Origin: Salipaludibacillus neizhouensis
GTDB taxonomy: Bacteria > Bacillota > Bacilli > Bacillales > Salisediminibacteriaceae
Assembly: GCF_002886185.1 (NCBI RefSeq)
Contig: NZ_KZ614146.1
Location: forward strand, 1,259,699 to 1,323,698
Direction: 5' to 3'
Length of the DNA: 64,000 nt
Below are positions 17,758-26,579 of the stretch, piece after piece. The translations under genes were made by a program, and so were the position numbers. The notes beneath the pieces are model-generated. The model saw nothing but the letters and a program-made list of their open reading frames with translations. It made no database searches and was not told the origin of the DNA. Position 1 is the stretch's first letter; each line of letters starts with the position of its first letter.

Positions 17758-18259
17758 GTTAACGGGTATAAAAAATGAATTTCCGAACTGGTCAAATTTT
17801 GTTGAAAACCAATTTTATAGTTTTTCTGAAGATGTAAAGGACATTTTGGAAGAACAATTATTTAAAAAATCCATTGAAAAATTTGAAAAGATGAAACAAC
17901 AGTTACCGTCTCCAGATGGACCAAGCTTTGTACATATGGATTTTCGTCCAGCAAATATAATTGTTGATAATGACAAAGTTTCAGGAATAATCGATTTTGA
18001 AAGCGTAAGATATGGTTCAACAGAAATCGATTTTACCAAACTGTATCGCGATTTTTTAAGTGTGGATGTTAACTTGTATGATGCATACCAAGAAGGCTAT
18101 AACAGTATTAGGCCATTAATTGACCTAGAAAATGTATTACCTTTTTACCGATTTACTGATGCCTTTAATAGTATTGGATGGTGTAAACGTCGAGGAATTG
18201 AAAAAAATGCTTTATTTCTAGAGGAAAATTTAGCGAGATTAGAAAAATGGTTATTATAA
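17741..18259 (+). pseudogene. 5'-truncated aminoglycoside-phosphotransferase-like protein
   Basis: The open frame encodes only the C-lobe of a phosphotransferase: FVHMDFRPANIIVDN is the catalytic loop and GIIDFESVRYG the metal-binding loop, followed by the helical C-terminus to about 172 residues. Intact relatives have about 290-300 residues and an N-lobe with the ATP-binding lysine, which is missing here. The ATG at 17741 lies inside sequence shared with repeat R1, has no good ribosome binding site and probably is not a native start. The 5' half was apparently replaced when a repeat recombined into the gene. Confidence 0.7.
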
Positions 18260-18301
18260 AATATAGATGATTTTCATCTGTTTTTGAAGGAATGTTCTTA
18301 A

Positions 18302-18530
18302 CGTAACGGGTGAGCGTTAGTTTAAGAAGCTAGCTGCCCTTTATTACCTAATTCCTACCTATTATTTCTTCAACAATCAGGCGCAATTCTGTCATAAGAA
18401 TTGCGTTCTTTCTTTTTGTTTAGGACCATAATGTTGGAGAGTAGTTTCTAATATTTTGAAAATGAATTAGGAAATTTATGTTAAAATGATAATAGAAAAT
18501 GTGGGATTTGTGAATTTTTCACTTAAACTA
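18302..18530 (+). repeat. Array repeat copy R11 (full length, twin of R5)
   Basis: The copy runs CGTAACGGGTGAGCGTTAGT, AGCTAGCTGCCCTTTATTAC, the stem CGCAATTCT/AGAATTGCG with loop GTCATA, TTTAGGACCATAATGTTGGA, TTGAAAATGAATTAGG, TTTATGTTAAAATGATAAT and the GTGAATTTTTCAC hairpin. From AGCTAGCTGCC onward it is almost identical to R5, while other copies differ at many positions. Confidence 0.9.
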
Positions 18531-18619
18531 TTTATTGAAGAAGGAATATGTTAGAAAAAGTTGAATTCTATTGAATCTCAAATCAGTCAAATAGATTTGA
18601 TCATATGGGAGGAGAAAAA

Positions 18620-19156
18620 ATGAAAGGCAAACTTCATATATTGGGAGGTGCTGGGTCAGGAACTTCGACACTGGGAGCTTCATTATCAAAAATCTTGCCT
18701 CATACATATCTTGATACAGATGATTACTTTTGGATAACCAAATTTACAGAACAAAGGCAAGTACCTGAAAGAAGACGAATGCTTAAAAAAGATTTATCAC
18801 TAAATGAAAAATGGATTCTATCAGGAGCTGTATGTGGCTGGGGTGACAATTTTAAATCCTATTTTGACTTGGCTATATTCTTATGGATTCCCCAAGATAT
18901 AAGGCTTGCGAGATTACAACAGAGGGAATTTAAGAGGTATGGAAATGAAGTATTACCTGGTGGTAGCAAATACGACCACTCAAAAGCTTTTTTAGATTGG
19001 GCTTCTTTATATGATAATGCTGGTATGGAAGTTAGAAGTAAATCTTTACACGAACAATGGATGTCAAAATTATCTTGTCCAATATTAAGGATTGAAGGAG
19101 ATTATTCAATCGACGAAAGAGTGAATATTGTCTTAGATTATTTAAATTCTAATTAA
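18620..19156 (+). CDS. P-loop nucleoside/adenylate-kinase-like protein
   Basis: The protein is 178 residues when started at ATG 18620, five bases after GGGAGGAG. The Walker A loop GGAGSGTST lies at about residues 8-16. YLDTDDYFW (about 33-41) resembles the substrate-binding DxD of small-molecule kinases of the AAA_18/shikimate-kinase-like type. FDLAIFLWIPQDIRLARLQQRE is the lid region with arginines. The protein probably phosphorylates a small metabolite or a nucleotide, but the substrate is not known. It is the single gene behind repeat R11, whose intact promoter lies just upstream. Length and motifs are complete. Confidence 0.82.
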   Translation: MKGKLHILGGAGSGTSTLGASLSKILPHTYLDTDDYFWITKFTEQRQVPERRRMLKKDLSLNEKWILSGAVCGWGDNFKSYFDLAIFLWIPQDIRLARLQQREFKRYGNEVLPGGSKYDHSKAFLDWASLYDNAGMEVRSKSLHEQWMSKLSCPILRIEGDYSIDERVNIVLDYLNSN

Positions 19157-19196
19157 ACAAAAGGGTAGCATGTAACTTCTGTTATGGCGCTAATAC

Positions 19197-19964
19197 GACA
19201 ATATTGGTTTAGCTTATGATACTACTCGTAAAGCCGACCCTGAAATTACAAGGCGTTTACGAAGTCATTTACAAGTGTCCAATGGAAGCAAAATACTTGA
19301 TATTGCTTGTGGAACAGGTAATTATACTGTTGCTTTAGAAAATACGGGTTTACATATGACTGGAAGCGATATTTCTAAAGAAATGATTAAGAAAGCAAAA
19401 GGGAAATCAAAGACCATCAATTGGGAAGTAGCGAATGTAAACAGACTACATTATGAGAATAATATCTTTGAAGGAGTTACATGTACATTAGCGACTCATC
19501 ATTTTGATAATCTTTTAAGTCCTTTTAAGGAAGTGTTTAGAGTTCTTGATAAAGGTAGATTTCTCATCTTTACTTCTTCTCCTGAACAAATGAATAATTA
19601 TTGGCTTAAAGAATACTTTTCAGAGGCTATTGAAAAATCTGCTAATCAAATGCCGAATGTAGGAGAAGTCAGCAATGTACTAAAAACAGTTGGATTTAAT
19701 ATCGTTGGTCATGAAACATTCTAAATACAACCTGATTTAAAGGACTTTTTTCTTTACAGTGTCAAGTACGAACCGAAAATGTACTTGGATGAAAAAGTAC
19801 GTTTAGGAATTTCTACATTCGCAAACTTAGCTTGAAAGGAAGAAGTAGAAGAAGGTTGTAATAGGCTAAAAAAGGATATTGAAACTAAGAAAATAGAAAA
19901 AGTTTTAAATAAATTTAGTAGCATTTTAGGTGATTATGTTTATGTTGTTGCTGAAAAGAGATAG
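19197..19964 (+). pseudogene. Class I SAM-dependent methyltransferase with internal stops
   Basis: One reading frame from 19197 to 19964 reads as a methyltransferase throughout. It begins DNIGLAYDTTRKADPEI, has the SAM-binding ILDIACGTGNYTV and TGSDISKEMIKKAKG, TLATHHFDN, and the C-terminal helical part. It lacks a start codon because a stop lies at 19191. It carries an in-frame TAA after GHETF near 19722 and a TGA near 19832. The longest open part begins around 19275 and could make a 149-residue truncated protein. A two-stop, start-less frame this well preserved indicates recent decay. Confidence 0.8.
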
Positions 19965-19974
19965 TAAATGCTTG

Positions 19975-20170
19975 TTAACGGGTTAGCGTTAGTTGAACAA
20001 GCAAGCTGCCTTTTAGTACCTAATTCTTTCTTCAACAATCAGGCGCAATTCTGTAATAAGAATTGCGTCCTTTCTTTGTGATAGGGCTATATTGTGGAGA
20101 AAATTATCTCTTTTTAATTGGATATTTATGTTAAAGTAGAATGAGATTGTGAAGAGAAATACTTAAAGCT
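19975..20170 (+). repeat. Array repeat copy R12
   Basis: The copy has GTTAACGGGTTAGCGTTAGT, TGAACAAGCAAGCTGCCTTT, TAGTACCTAATTCTTTCTTC (TCCTATCGAT deleted), the stem CGCAATTCT/AGAATTGCG, GTGATAGGGCTATATTGTGG, TTTATGTTAAAGTAGAATGA and a vestigial GTGAAGAG hairpin. It separates the methyltransferase relic from the GNAT gene and covers most of that 301-base gap. Confidence 0.88.
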
Positions 20171-20265
20171 AAAGTCGCAGGTTACTTGAAGAAGGATATT
20201 TAATTATCTAAGGGGAATTAATATAAATTTATACATATTTTTAATTTACTGGAAGGGGAAGGGAA

Positions 20266-20691
20266 ATGAATGCTAGATTGAATGAATTAAAAATAAGTGA
20301 CGATAAATCACTTTTAAACATTGATACAATTTACGTTTTTATGCAACGTAGTTATTGGGCAAATAGGAGACCTAAGGATAAAATCAAGAAATCTATTGAA
20401 AACTCCTTATGTTATGGGGTTTATGATGGTGGTAAACAAGTGGGTTTTGCCCGTATCGTTACCGATTGGGCGACTATGTACTATCTATGTGATGTATATA
20501 TTGATGAAGATTACAGAGTACAAGGGATAGGAAAGAAATTGATTGAAGAAATAGTAAGTTCTGAGTGCTTAAGGAATTTATTTGGTTATTTGGGTACCAA
20601 AGATGCACACTCACTTTATGAACAATATGATTTTATCCGGGAACAAGAAAAAGTAATGACTCGGATGCCTGACTTTTTAAGAAATAAATAA
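20266..20691 (+). CDS. GNAT-family N-acetyltransferase
   Basis: This 141-residue GNAT has the acetyl-CoA pyrophosphate-binding motif QGIGKKLIEEI at about residues 86-96, preceded by the beta-4 strand YLCDVYIDEDYR. The GLTDAKDAH-like block of related proteins appears as YLGTKDAHSLYEQYDF near residues 110-125. RARIVTDWAT-type sequence (GFARIVTDWATMYYL) places it with a common Bacillus accessory GNAT subgroup. It would acetylate an amine of unknown identity in the cytoplasm. The start follows GGAAGGGGAAGGGAA. It is a single-gene unit between R12 and R13. Confidence 0.9.
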   Translation: MNARLNELKISDDKSLLNIDTIYVFMQRSYWANRRPKDKIKKSIENSLCYGVYDGGKQVGFARIVTDWATMYYLCDVYIDEDYRVQGIGKKLIEEIVSSECLRNLFGYLGTKDAHSLYEQYDFIREQEKVMTRMPDFLRNK

Positions 20692-20700
20692 GGGCATTGT

Positions 20701-20882
20701 TGTTCAACTAAAGGGAGCTTATATTCAATAAAACCATTTTAAATCATCTTCAACGATCAGGCGCTATTCTGTAATAAGAATTGTGTCCTTTCTTTGTGTA
20801 TAGACAGTTTGTAGAAAAAGTATGTTCTTTAGAATTTGAAATTAAATTGGAAAATTTATGTTAATATGTCAAAAGAAAACCT
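20701..20882 (+). repeat. Array repeat copy R13
   Basis: The copy has TGTTCAACTAAAGGGAGCTT, CATCTTCAACGATCAGGCGC, a weakened stem (GCGCTATTCT/AGAATTGTG), CCTTTCTTTGTGTATAGACA, TTGAAATTAAATTGG and TTTATGTTAATATGTC with an extended -10. The phosphotransferase starts 47 bases later, so this copy is a good candidate for its promoter. Confidence 0.85.
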
Positions 20883-20929
20883 AAGGAGATACCACAGGAA
20901 GATTAATTAAAATGTAGGGAGAGTACTCC

Positions 20930-21685
20930 ATGGATTTAGATAAACTAATAGCAAAAGGAAATACTGCGAAGATTTATCATTCCGAAAACAAAATAGTAAA
21001 AGTTTATAACGATTTTTTGCCTGAAACGGAATCCATAAATGAAGCAAATAAGCAAAAATATGCATATTCATGTGACCTTCCTGTACCTGAGATTTTAGAT
21101 GTTACTAAAATAAACGGAAAACAAGCAATTATAATGGAATATGTTAAGGGAGAAACATTAGGAGATTTAATGTTCAAAGATAAAGAACAAGCAGAATATT
21201 ACTTGAATATTTCAGTCGATATGCAAATGAAGATTCATAACATTAATCCCAATCCAGAAGCAATCGAAGCAATGTATGATAAATTATACCGTCAAATTAA
21301 GACTACGAATAAATTAGATAACAAACAAAAATCTGATTTGTTAAAGAAATTGGATTCATTTACTTACGAAAATAGGCTCTGTCATGGAGACTTTCATTTA
21401 TTTAATTTGATTAAGACAGATGACCAAGTGGTAGTTATAGATTGGGTTGATTCGAGTGCAGGAGATATCCGTGCTGATGTATATCGGACCTATCTTTTAT
21501 ATTCCCAAGTTTCTTCTGAATTAGCTGATATGTACTTACGAGTTTATAGTGAAAAGAGCGGAATTTTAAGGTCAGACGTTTTTCAATGGGCTCCAGTCAT
21601 TGCTGGTGCAAGATTATCTGAAAGTGTGTCAACAGAGAATTCTGAACGACTTATGAAGATTATAAATCACTACTGCTCATTGTGA
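20930..21685 (+). CDS. Aminoglycoside phosphotransferase/choline kinase family protein
   Basis: The 251-residue kinase-like protein is intact, unlike its two broken relatives in this window. The N-lobe shows KGNTAKIYHSENKIVKVY with the ATP-binding lysine. IIMEYVKGETLGDL is the hinge region, LCHGDFHLFNLI (about residue 155) the catalytic loop with Asp and Asn, and VVVIDWVDSSAGD (about 172) the metal-binding segment. Members phosphorylate aminoglycosides, choline or other small alcohols. The short length and WVDSS motif do not point to a known resistance enzyme, so resistance should not be assumed. The start follows GGGAGAGTACTCC. Confidence 0.85.
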   Translation: MDLDKLIAKGNTAKIYHSENKIVKVYNDFLPETESINEANKQKYAYSCDLPVPEILDVTKINGKQAIIMEYVKGETLGDLMFKDKEQAEYYLNISVDMQMKIHNINPNPEAIEAMYDKLYRQIKTTNKLDNKQKSDLLKKLDSFTYENRLCHGDFHLFNLIKTDDQVVVIDWVDSSAGDIRADVYRTYLLYSQVSSELADMYLRVYSEKSGILRSDVFQWAPVIAGARLSESVSTENSERLMKIINHYCSL

Positions 21686-21769
21686 AATGACAACACCTAT
21701 AAAAAATATTGAATTAAAATACTATCCTAAGCTAAACCTAAGATAGAAAAAATTTTAGGAGGAAATTAT

Positions 21770-22777
21770 ATGCCAGAAAAATCAGCAATTACGTCTTCTG
21801 AATTAGGTGTATTATGGCTTACGTATCAAGAAAAGACAATGATTTTACGTATGTTAGAATATTTTATAGAGAAAGCCGAAGACGAAAAAGCCAAGAATAT
21901 TATGAAAAATTTACATGGAGAGATTGCCACTTACGTTGGTATTATTACAGAAATTTTACAAAATGAAGGGGCGGTCGTCCCAGTTGGCTACACAGCTCAA
22001 GATGTCAACAAAGAGGTGCCGAAATTATATGATAATGGTTTTGACATCATGTTTCTTCGCCTATTGAAACAAATTAGTACGGGGCTACACGCATTAAATA
22101 TAACGATGACTTATCGAGAAGATATTGTACTGATGTTAACCGAGCTAACTGCCATTACGCAAAAGTATTACAACCTTTGCACACAATATTTGCTTGAAAA
22201 GGGATTACTTGTTAAATCTCCTCATGTTTCAATGCCAAGATCAGTTGAATTTGTGAAAGATAAGCATTACTTGACTGGACTCTCCGTTAGTCCGTTTAGC
22301 GAAAAACGTTCATTAAATACAGTGGAAGTTGCGCAACTTCATCATTCGATTGAATCAAATATTACGGGGCTTCAAATGATTACAGGTTTTGCTCAATGTG
22401 CAAATGAAAAAGAAGTAAAAACCTTCTTTAATGAGGGGGCTGAACTTGCTAAAGGCATTGTCAAGGAATTAACTGAAATCTTGCTTGAAAACGACACACA
22501 AGCTCCTCAAACAGCAGGTGGTAATGCAACCCGATCAACAATACCACCATTTTCCGATAAGTTGATGATGTATTGCACAAGTCTTTTTTGCAGTTTTTCG
22601 ATGGGAAGTGGTTCATTAGGGACGGCTTTTAGTTTACGAAATGATTTGCCACCTAAAATGACGATTTTTCTGAAAGATACATTTGAATATGCTCATAAAG
22701 GTGCAAAAATTATGATAAAAAATGGTTGGATGGAAGAACCACCTCAAACGGAAGAGCGCAATCATCTGTTGAAGTGA
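21770..22777 (+). CDS. DUF3231 family protein
   Basis: The 335-residue protein is built of two similar helical halves of about 160 residues. Each begins with a conserved stretch (ITSSELGVLWLTYQEKTMIL near residue 5 and LNTVEVAQLHHSIESNITGL near 185), contains a ferritin/CotF-like four-helix pattern and ends in a YCTSLF- or LCTQYL-like helix. DUF3231 proteins are common in spore-forming Bacillaceae and are annotated from domain content only. A spore-coat-like role is suggested by distant CotF resemblance (inference). The start ATG follows TAGGAGGAAATTAT. The next gene starts 11 bases downstream, so the two are probably co-transcribed. Confidence 0.8.
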   Translation: MPEKSAITSSELGVLWLTYQEKTMILRMLEYFIEKAEDEKAKNIMKNLHGEIATYVGIITEILQNEGAVVPVGYTAQDVNKEVPKLYDNGFDIMFLRLLKQISTGLHALNITMTYREDIVLMLTELTAITQKYYNLCTQYLLEKGLLVKSPHVSMPRSVEFVKDKHYLTGLSVSPFSEKRSLNTVEVAQLHHSIESNITGLQMITGFAQCANEKEVKTFFNEGAELAKGIVKELTEILLENDTQAPQTAGGNATRSTIPPFSDKLMMYCTSLFCSFSMGSGSLGTAFSLRNDLPPKMTIFLKDTFEYAHKGAKIMIKNGWMEEPPQTEERNHLLK

Positions 22778-22787
22778 GTGATGGAGG

Positions 22788-23258
22788 GTGAAGGAGTATA
22801 GAAAGCCTAAAAAACATGAGGCGTTATTATGGAGTATAGCTTTACCAGGATTCGGTCAGTTTCTAAATAGAAGTTTATTTAAAGGTAGTGTATTCATTTT
22901 TTTGGAGATTCTTATTAATGTTTTAAGCAACTTAAATGTAGCGATTATACATTCATTTACAGGAGAAATACAAAGAGCCATTGATGTAACAAACTTTCAA
23001 TGGCTTATGTTTTATCCTTGTTTATATATGTTTGCCATGTGGGATGCATACCTTAATGCAGATGGAGAAGTGAACTGCTTTTCCTACATACCTTTTGTAT
23101 TTGGAGCGTTTTTTATGACAATAGGCTTAATATATTCACCCTCATTAAAACTATTTGGATTGATAATGGGTCCTGTTTTTTTACCTATGCTTTCTTTAAT
23201 GCCTGGACTTTTGGTAGGGTTTATTATTTATAAATTAGTTACTATCTACAAGACTTAA
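22788..23258 (+). CDS. Hypothetical multi-span membrane protein
   Basis: The 156-residue protein starts at GTG 22788 behind GATGGAGG and lies 11 bases after the DUF3231 gene. It has four hydrophobic segments (about residues 30-52, 72-88, 100-118 and 124-148). The N-terminal KKHEALLWSIALPGFGQFLN resembles the TM2-like/DUF5683 start seen in small Bacillus membrane proteins whose Pro-Gly-Phe-Gly-Gln turn enters the membrane. No enzymatic motif is visible. A terminator-like hairpin follows at 23301, closing the transcription unit with DUF3231. Confidence 0.7.
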   Translation: MKEYRKPKKHEALLWSIALPGFGQFLNRSLFKGSVFIFLEILINVLSNLNVAIIHSFTGEIQRAIDVTNFQWLMFYPCLYMFAMWDAYLNADGEVNCFSYIPFVFGAFFMTIGLIYSPSLKLFGLIMGPVFLPMLSLMPGLLVGFIIYKLVTIYKT

Positions 23259-23300
23259 AAACTTTTCGACTCTTCAACTATCGGGTGGCGTTCGTATTAT

Positions 23301-23336
23301 AAGGTTAACCAGATTTTACTGGTTGACCTTTTTTAT
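23301..23336 (+). terminator. Terminator after the DUF3231 unit
   Basis: AAGGTTAACCAG (23301-23312) pairs with CTGGTTGACCTT (23319-23330), a 12-bp stem with one G-T wobble. It is followed by TTTTTATATAGGACC, the last part resembling the TATAGGGCC box of the array repeat. Confidence 0.8.
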
Positions 23337-23344
23337 ATAGGACC

Positions 23345-23530
23345 TATTATATCAGTAGCCAGGGTAGGACGAACGGGTGCGTGGGACTATTGATCCCGTC
23401 AACTAAACTGTCCGCCCCCTACTCATAGAAACATGTTTGAGGCTGGTTGAGACAATGATCTCGAATAACAAGCGAAGCTATGATACTAGGAGATGGAAAT
23501 AGGTGTACTGGTAAGTAAACAGGAGAGGAA
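23345..23530 (+). ncRNA. Candidate IS110 bridge RNA region (5' of transposase)
   Basis: This non-coding stretch upstream of the transposase contains GGGA/TCCC (around 23384-23397), the palindrome AAACATGTTT near 23430 and G-rich loops. Its position and length (about 190 bases) match the part of IS110-group elements that yields the bridge RNA. Donor- and target-pairing loops were not identified, so this is a positional call. Confidence 0.45.
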
Positions 23531-23538
23531 GAGATAGA

Positions 23539-24741
23539 ATGAATCCAGTAATTGGTCTGGATGTTTCAAAAGGAGAAAGTGAAGTACAAGCCTTTTTAGA
23601 TAAGAGAAAACCTTATAAAAAAAGCTTTAGTGTATTGCACAACAATAATGGTTTAGAGAATTTACTTCGTTTTTTGATAGAAGTGGAGGGTGAAACTGGG
23701 GTTAGACCCACAGTAATATTTGAATCCACAGGTCATTATCACACATCACTTGTTCAGTTCTTAGAGGAGAATGATTACCTCTACATTATGGTCAATCCGT
23801 TACTATCTTATCAAGCAAAAAAATCAAGTTTACGGAAGGTAAAGACCGATGCGATAGATGCTTATAATTTATGTGAGCTTTTCTATAAAGAAGAATTGGA
23901 GCCATATAAACAAAGAGGTATTCAACTTCTGAACCTACGAAATCTCTCAAGGCAGCACGAAACAGTGACAGGTATTTATGTACAAACAAAACTACAATTC
24001 CATGCGATATTAGATCAGGTATTTCCTGAGTATAGAGGGGTTTTTGGAGATTTATTTTCAAAAGTTTCACTGAACACCTTATTGGAGTTTAGTACATCAG
24101 AAGCTGTTTTGAAGGCTGGGGAAAATCGACTATCAGATAAAATTGCAAGTGAATGTGTAACTAGATCAGAGCGTTGGGCGAAGGATAGAGCGAAAAAGTT
24201 GGTTGAAGCAGCTCATCGCAATCCATTTAAAAACACTCTGTACCAGAGCCATTTGATTAGTCTTCAAATGTATATTCAAATGCTTCTCCAGTACCAAGAG
24301 CATCTTTCAAAGTTAGATGACCAAATAGATGCCCTGGCAGAAGAAATAGAAGAATATAAGATTATCCAATCGATCCCTGGAATAGGAGGGAAAATCGCGG
24401 CAACGATAATTTCCGAAATCGGAGAGATCGAACGGTTTAATCATCCTAAAAAACTAGTGGTCTTCTCTGGTATTGATCCGAGCGTTCATTCATCTGGTAA
24501 GTTCACAGCAACAATTAATCGGATTAGCAAGAGAGGATCCAGTCGATTGCGTCATGCCTTATATATGGGAGCCCTCTGTGGGATTCGTAGTTCTCGCAAT
24601 AAACGGCTTAGAGAGTTTTATGATCGCAAACGAGAAGAAGGAAAACCCTTCAAAGTAGCTATGATTGCTTGTACTAATAAGCTGGTTCATTGGATTTTCA
24701 TTCTTTTGAAAAGAAAAGAGACTTTCCTAGATTTAGCTTAA
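23539..24741 (+). CDS. IS110-family transposase, DEDD type
   Basis: This 400-residue transposase has the DEDD residues in VIGLDVSKG (D8), VIFESTGHYH (E62) and KVKTDAIDA (D104, D107). The C-terminal Transposase_20 domain has IQSIPGIGGKIAATIISEIG (helix-hairpin-helix) and the KRGSSRLRHALYMG block with the recombinase serine at 334 or 335. Everything expected is present, so it could be active. It begins seven bases after GGAAGAGATA and follows a structured non-coding leader. It is clearly diverged from the transposase at 2.0-3.3 kb and has a different gene/non-coding order, so the window carries two IS110 subgroups. Confidence 0.95.
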   Translation: MNPVIGLDVSKGESEVQAFLDKRKPYKKSFSVLHNNNGLENLLRFLIEVEGETGVRPTVIFESTGHYHTSLVQFLEENDYLYIMVNPLLSYQAKKSSLRKVKTDAIDAYNLCELFYKEELEPYKQRGIQLLNLRNLSRQHETVTGIYVQTKLQFHAILDQVFPEYRGVFGDLFSKVSLNTLLEFSTSEAVLKAGENRLSDKIASECVTRSERWAKDRAKKLVEAAHRNPFKNTLYQSHLISLQMYIQMLLQYQEHLSKLDDQIDALAEEIEEYKIIQSIPGIGGKIAATIISEIGEIERFNHPKKLVVFSGIDPSVHSSGKFTATINRISKRGSSRLRHALYMGALCGIRSSRNKRLREFYDRKREEGKPFKVAMIACTNKLVHWIFILLKRKETFLDLA

Positions 24742-24767
24742 GGGATATAATTAAGTAATTAATCCAA

Positions 24768-24800
24768 AACCTTCCAATAGGATAAAGGAAGGTTATTTGG
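24768..24800 (+). terminator. Hairpin downstream of IS110 copy 2
   Basis: AACCTTCC (24768-24775) pairs with GGAAGGTT (24787-24794), followed by ATTTGGTATGTTTATTTTT. It probably terminates the transposase transcript and lies near the right end of the element. Confidence 0.5.
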
Positions 24801-24871
24801 TATGTTTATTTTTAGTATATCATTTTGTTTTAAAAATTTTTATAGAAAAATATTGACTTCTATTAGCTGGT

Positions 24872-25000
24872 TTTGTTCAACAAGCAAGCTGACTTTTAGT
24901 ACCTAATTCCTATCGATTCAATCTTCAACAATCAGGCGTAATTCTGTAATAAGAATTGCCTCTTACATTGTGAATATGGGCAGTTCGTTGAAGAATTATA
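24872..25000 (+). repeat. Array repeat copy R14
   Basis: The copy has TTTTGTTCAACAAGCAAGCT, TTTTAGTACCTAATTCCTAT, CAATCTTCAACAATCAGGCG, a stem with one mismatch (GTAATTCT/AGAATTGC), TGTGAATATGGGCAGTTCGT and TGAAGAATT. The promoter part is absent. It lies between IS110 copy 2 and the 3' end of the MocR gene. Confidence 0.85.
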
Positions 25001-25049
25001 GCTTCTAGAAATAACAAAAATCCGCCCGAATAAGGGCAACAGGAAATTC

Positions 25050-26447
25050 TTATTTTATACCCCAAGATTTACTCAGTAGATAAATCCCTCTTTTTATTTC
25101 TTCTTCTGATACTCCCGAAAATCCTAATGACATTGTTTTCAATGCAGACCCTTTTTTGTATGAATCAGATACAGGATAAACTCTTACACCATGATTTTCA
25201 GCTTTTTGAATAAGTTCTTGTTCACTTAACTCTAAATAAACATCAATGAGAATTCGAGGACCTGAATTTTCTCCGTGAATGTTAACTTTATCACCTAACT
25301 CATTTTTAACTGCTTCTAAAATGATTTTTCTTTTCTTACGGTAAAGCTTTCTCATCCTATTTAAGTGTTTTTGCCATTCTCCATTAAGTATGAACTCCGC
25401 AAGGGCATATTGGTTATTGGAAGAGACCGTTTGTTTAAACAGCGTGGTAACCTCAGTTGCTTTCTTTAATAATGACTGCGGAAGAATCATATAGCTAATG
25501 CGTAGTGTAGGTAGAAAAGACTTTGAGAAAGTTCCTAAATAGATAACACGATTTTCCCTATCCAGCGCTTGTAAGGAAGGGGTAGGTTGACCACTGTATC
25601 TAAATTCTCCATCATAATCATCTTCAATAATATACGATTGATTATCAGCTGCCCATTTTAATAATTCTAGCCTTCTATTAATGGTCATAATTCTTCCTAA
25701 AGGATATTGATGCGACGGTGTTACATAAATTAAGTCAGGGATGTTTTTCTTAACTGCGTCCATTCTTAAGCCTTCACTATCTAGTGGTAAAGGGATGATT
25801 TCTTTTCGATTTAACTCAAAAATTTCTCTAGATCTTGGATATCCGGGTTCTTCAAAGCCGACTTTAAAACCGGTGTTTAGAATGTGACATAACATCTGCA
25901 GAAGGTAAGAGGTACTTGCACCAATAATGATTTGATTTGGGTCGCAATTTACGCCTCTGGATTGGTAAAGGTACTCGGTTATAAGAGATCGAAGCTCAAT
26001 TTCTCCTAAGACGTCGCCAGGTCGACAAAGCTTTTCTGAATATTTATCTAAGCTAGCAACAACGCTTTTTCTCCAAGCAGAAAAAGGGAAAAAACTAGAA
26101 TCAACGTGACCATAGTGAAAATCAATGATCTCATTTGTTAGTACATTAATATCTTGCACAGGTAATTCAGCAGTCTTTGGATCAGAGTGTATCAAAAATA
26201 ACTCCTCGTAATCAGCAAAAATCCCGCTCCTTGCCTTACTTAAAATATAGCCTTCTGCTAAGAGTTGATCATATGCTCGTTCAACAGTTGTTTGACTGAT
26301 AAGTAGTTTTTTGGCTAAGTGTCTTTTTGAGGGGAGTTTCATCCCTTTTTTAATACGTCCGTTGTGCATATTACTTTTAAAAAATTCAATAAGTTGTTGA
26401 TTCAATGGATTATTAGATTCCCTGTCTAAAAATGGTGTTAAGTCCAA
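25050..26447 (-). CDS. MocR/PdxR-type GntR regulator with aminotransferase domain
   Basis: The 465-residue protein starts at TTG 26447, eight bases after AAGGAG. The N-terminal winged helix (about residues 12-75) contains LPSKRHLAKKLLISQTTVERAYDQL. A fold-type I aminotransferase-like domain follows (about 110-465), with IEDDYDGEFRY and the PLP lysine in YLGTFSKSFLP. MocR proteins use bound PLP or a PLP adduct to regulate amino-acid, vitamin B6 or transport genes. It is divergent from the EamA transporter at 26.58 kb with a 130-base shared region, so that transporter is the likely target. A short decayed copy of its 3' end lies at 35.1 kb. Confidence 0.92.
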   Translation of the reverse strand: MDLTPFLDRESNNPLNQQLIEFFKSNMHNGRIKKGMKLPSKRHLAKKLLISQTTVERAYDQLLAEGYILSKARSGIFADYEELFLIHSDPKTAELPVQDINVLTNEIIDFHYGHVDSSFFPFSAWRKSVVASLDKYSEKLCRPGDVLGEIELRSLITEYLYQSRGVNCDPNQIIIGASTSYLLQMLCHILNTGFKVGFEEPGYPRSREIFELNRKEIIPLPLDSEGLRMDAVKKNIPDLIYVTPSHQYPLGRIMTINRRLELLKWAADNQSYIIEDDYDGEFRYSGQPTPSLQALDRENRVIYLGTFSKSFLPTLRISYMILPQSLLKKATEVTTLFKQTVSSNNQYALAEFILNGEWQKHLNRMRKLYRKKRKIILEAVKNELGDKVNIHGENSGPRILIDVYLELSEQELIQKAENHGVRVYPVSDSYKKGSALKTMSLGFSGVSEEEIKRGIYLLSKSWGIK

Positions 26448-26579
26448 TGGCGGTACTCCTTCAATCTGACATTGTTAAAAATCATAAAACTGGCCTTTTT
26501 CAAGTGGTCAATTTTAGCTTATGTTTATTATAATCAATATTATTACTTTGACAAGTAATTCAAAGGATAGGATTCTGGG

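Larger units (their letters stand above)
23340..24800 (+). mobile_element. IS110-family insertion sequence, copy 2
   Basis: One transposase gene is preceded by about 200 bases of non-coding DNA, the IS110-subgroup layout in which the bridge RNA lies at the left end. Boundaries are approximate. The left end is probably just after the terminator at 23336, where the sequence stops resembling the array. The right end is before repeat R14 begins at 24872. Confidence 0.75.

Noticed and set aside
20930-21685. Calling the intact phosphotransferase an aminoglycoside resistance enzyme
   Set aside because: Only superfamily motifs are visible; the same fold serves many other substrates.
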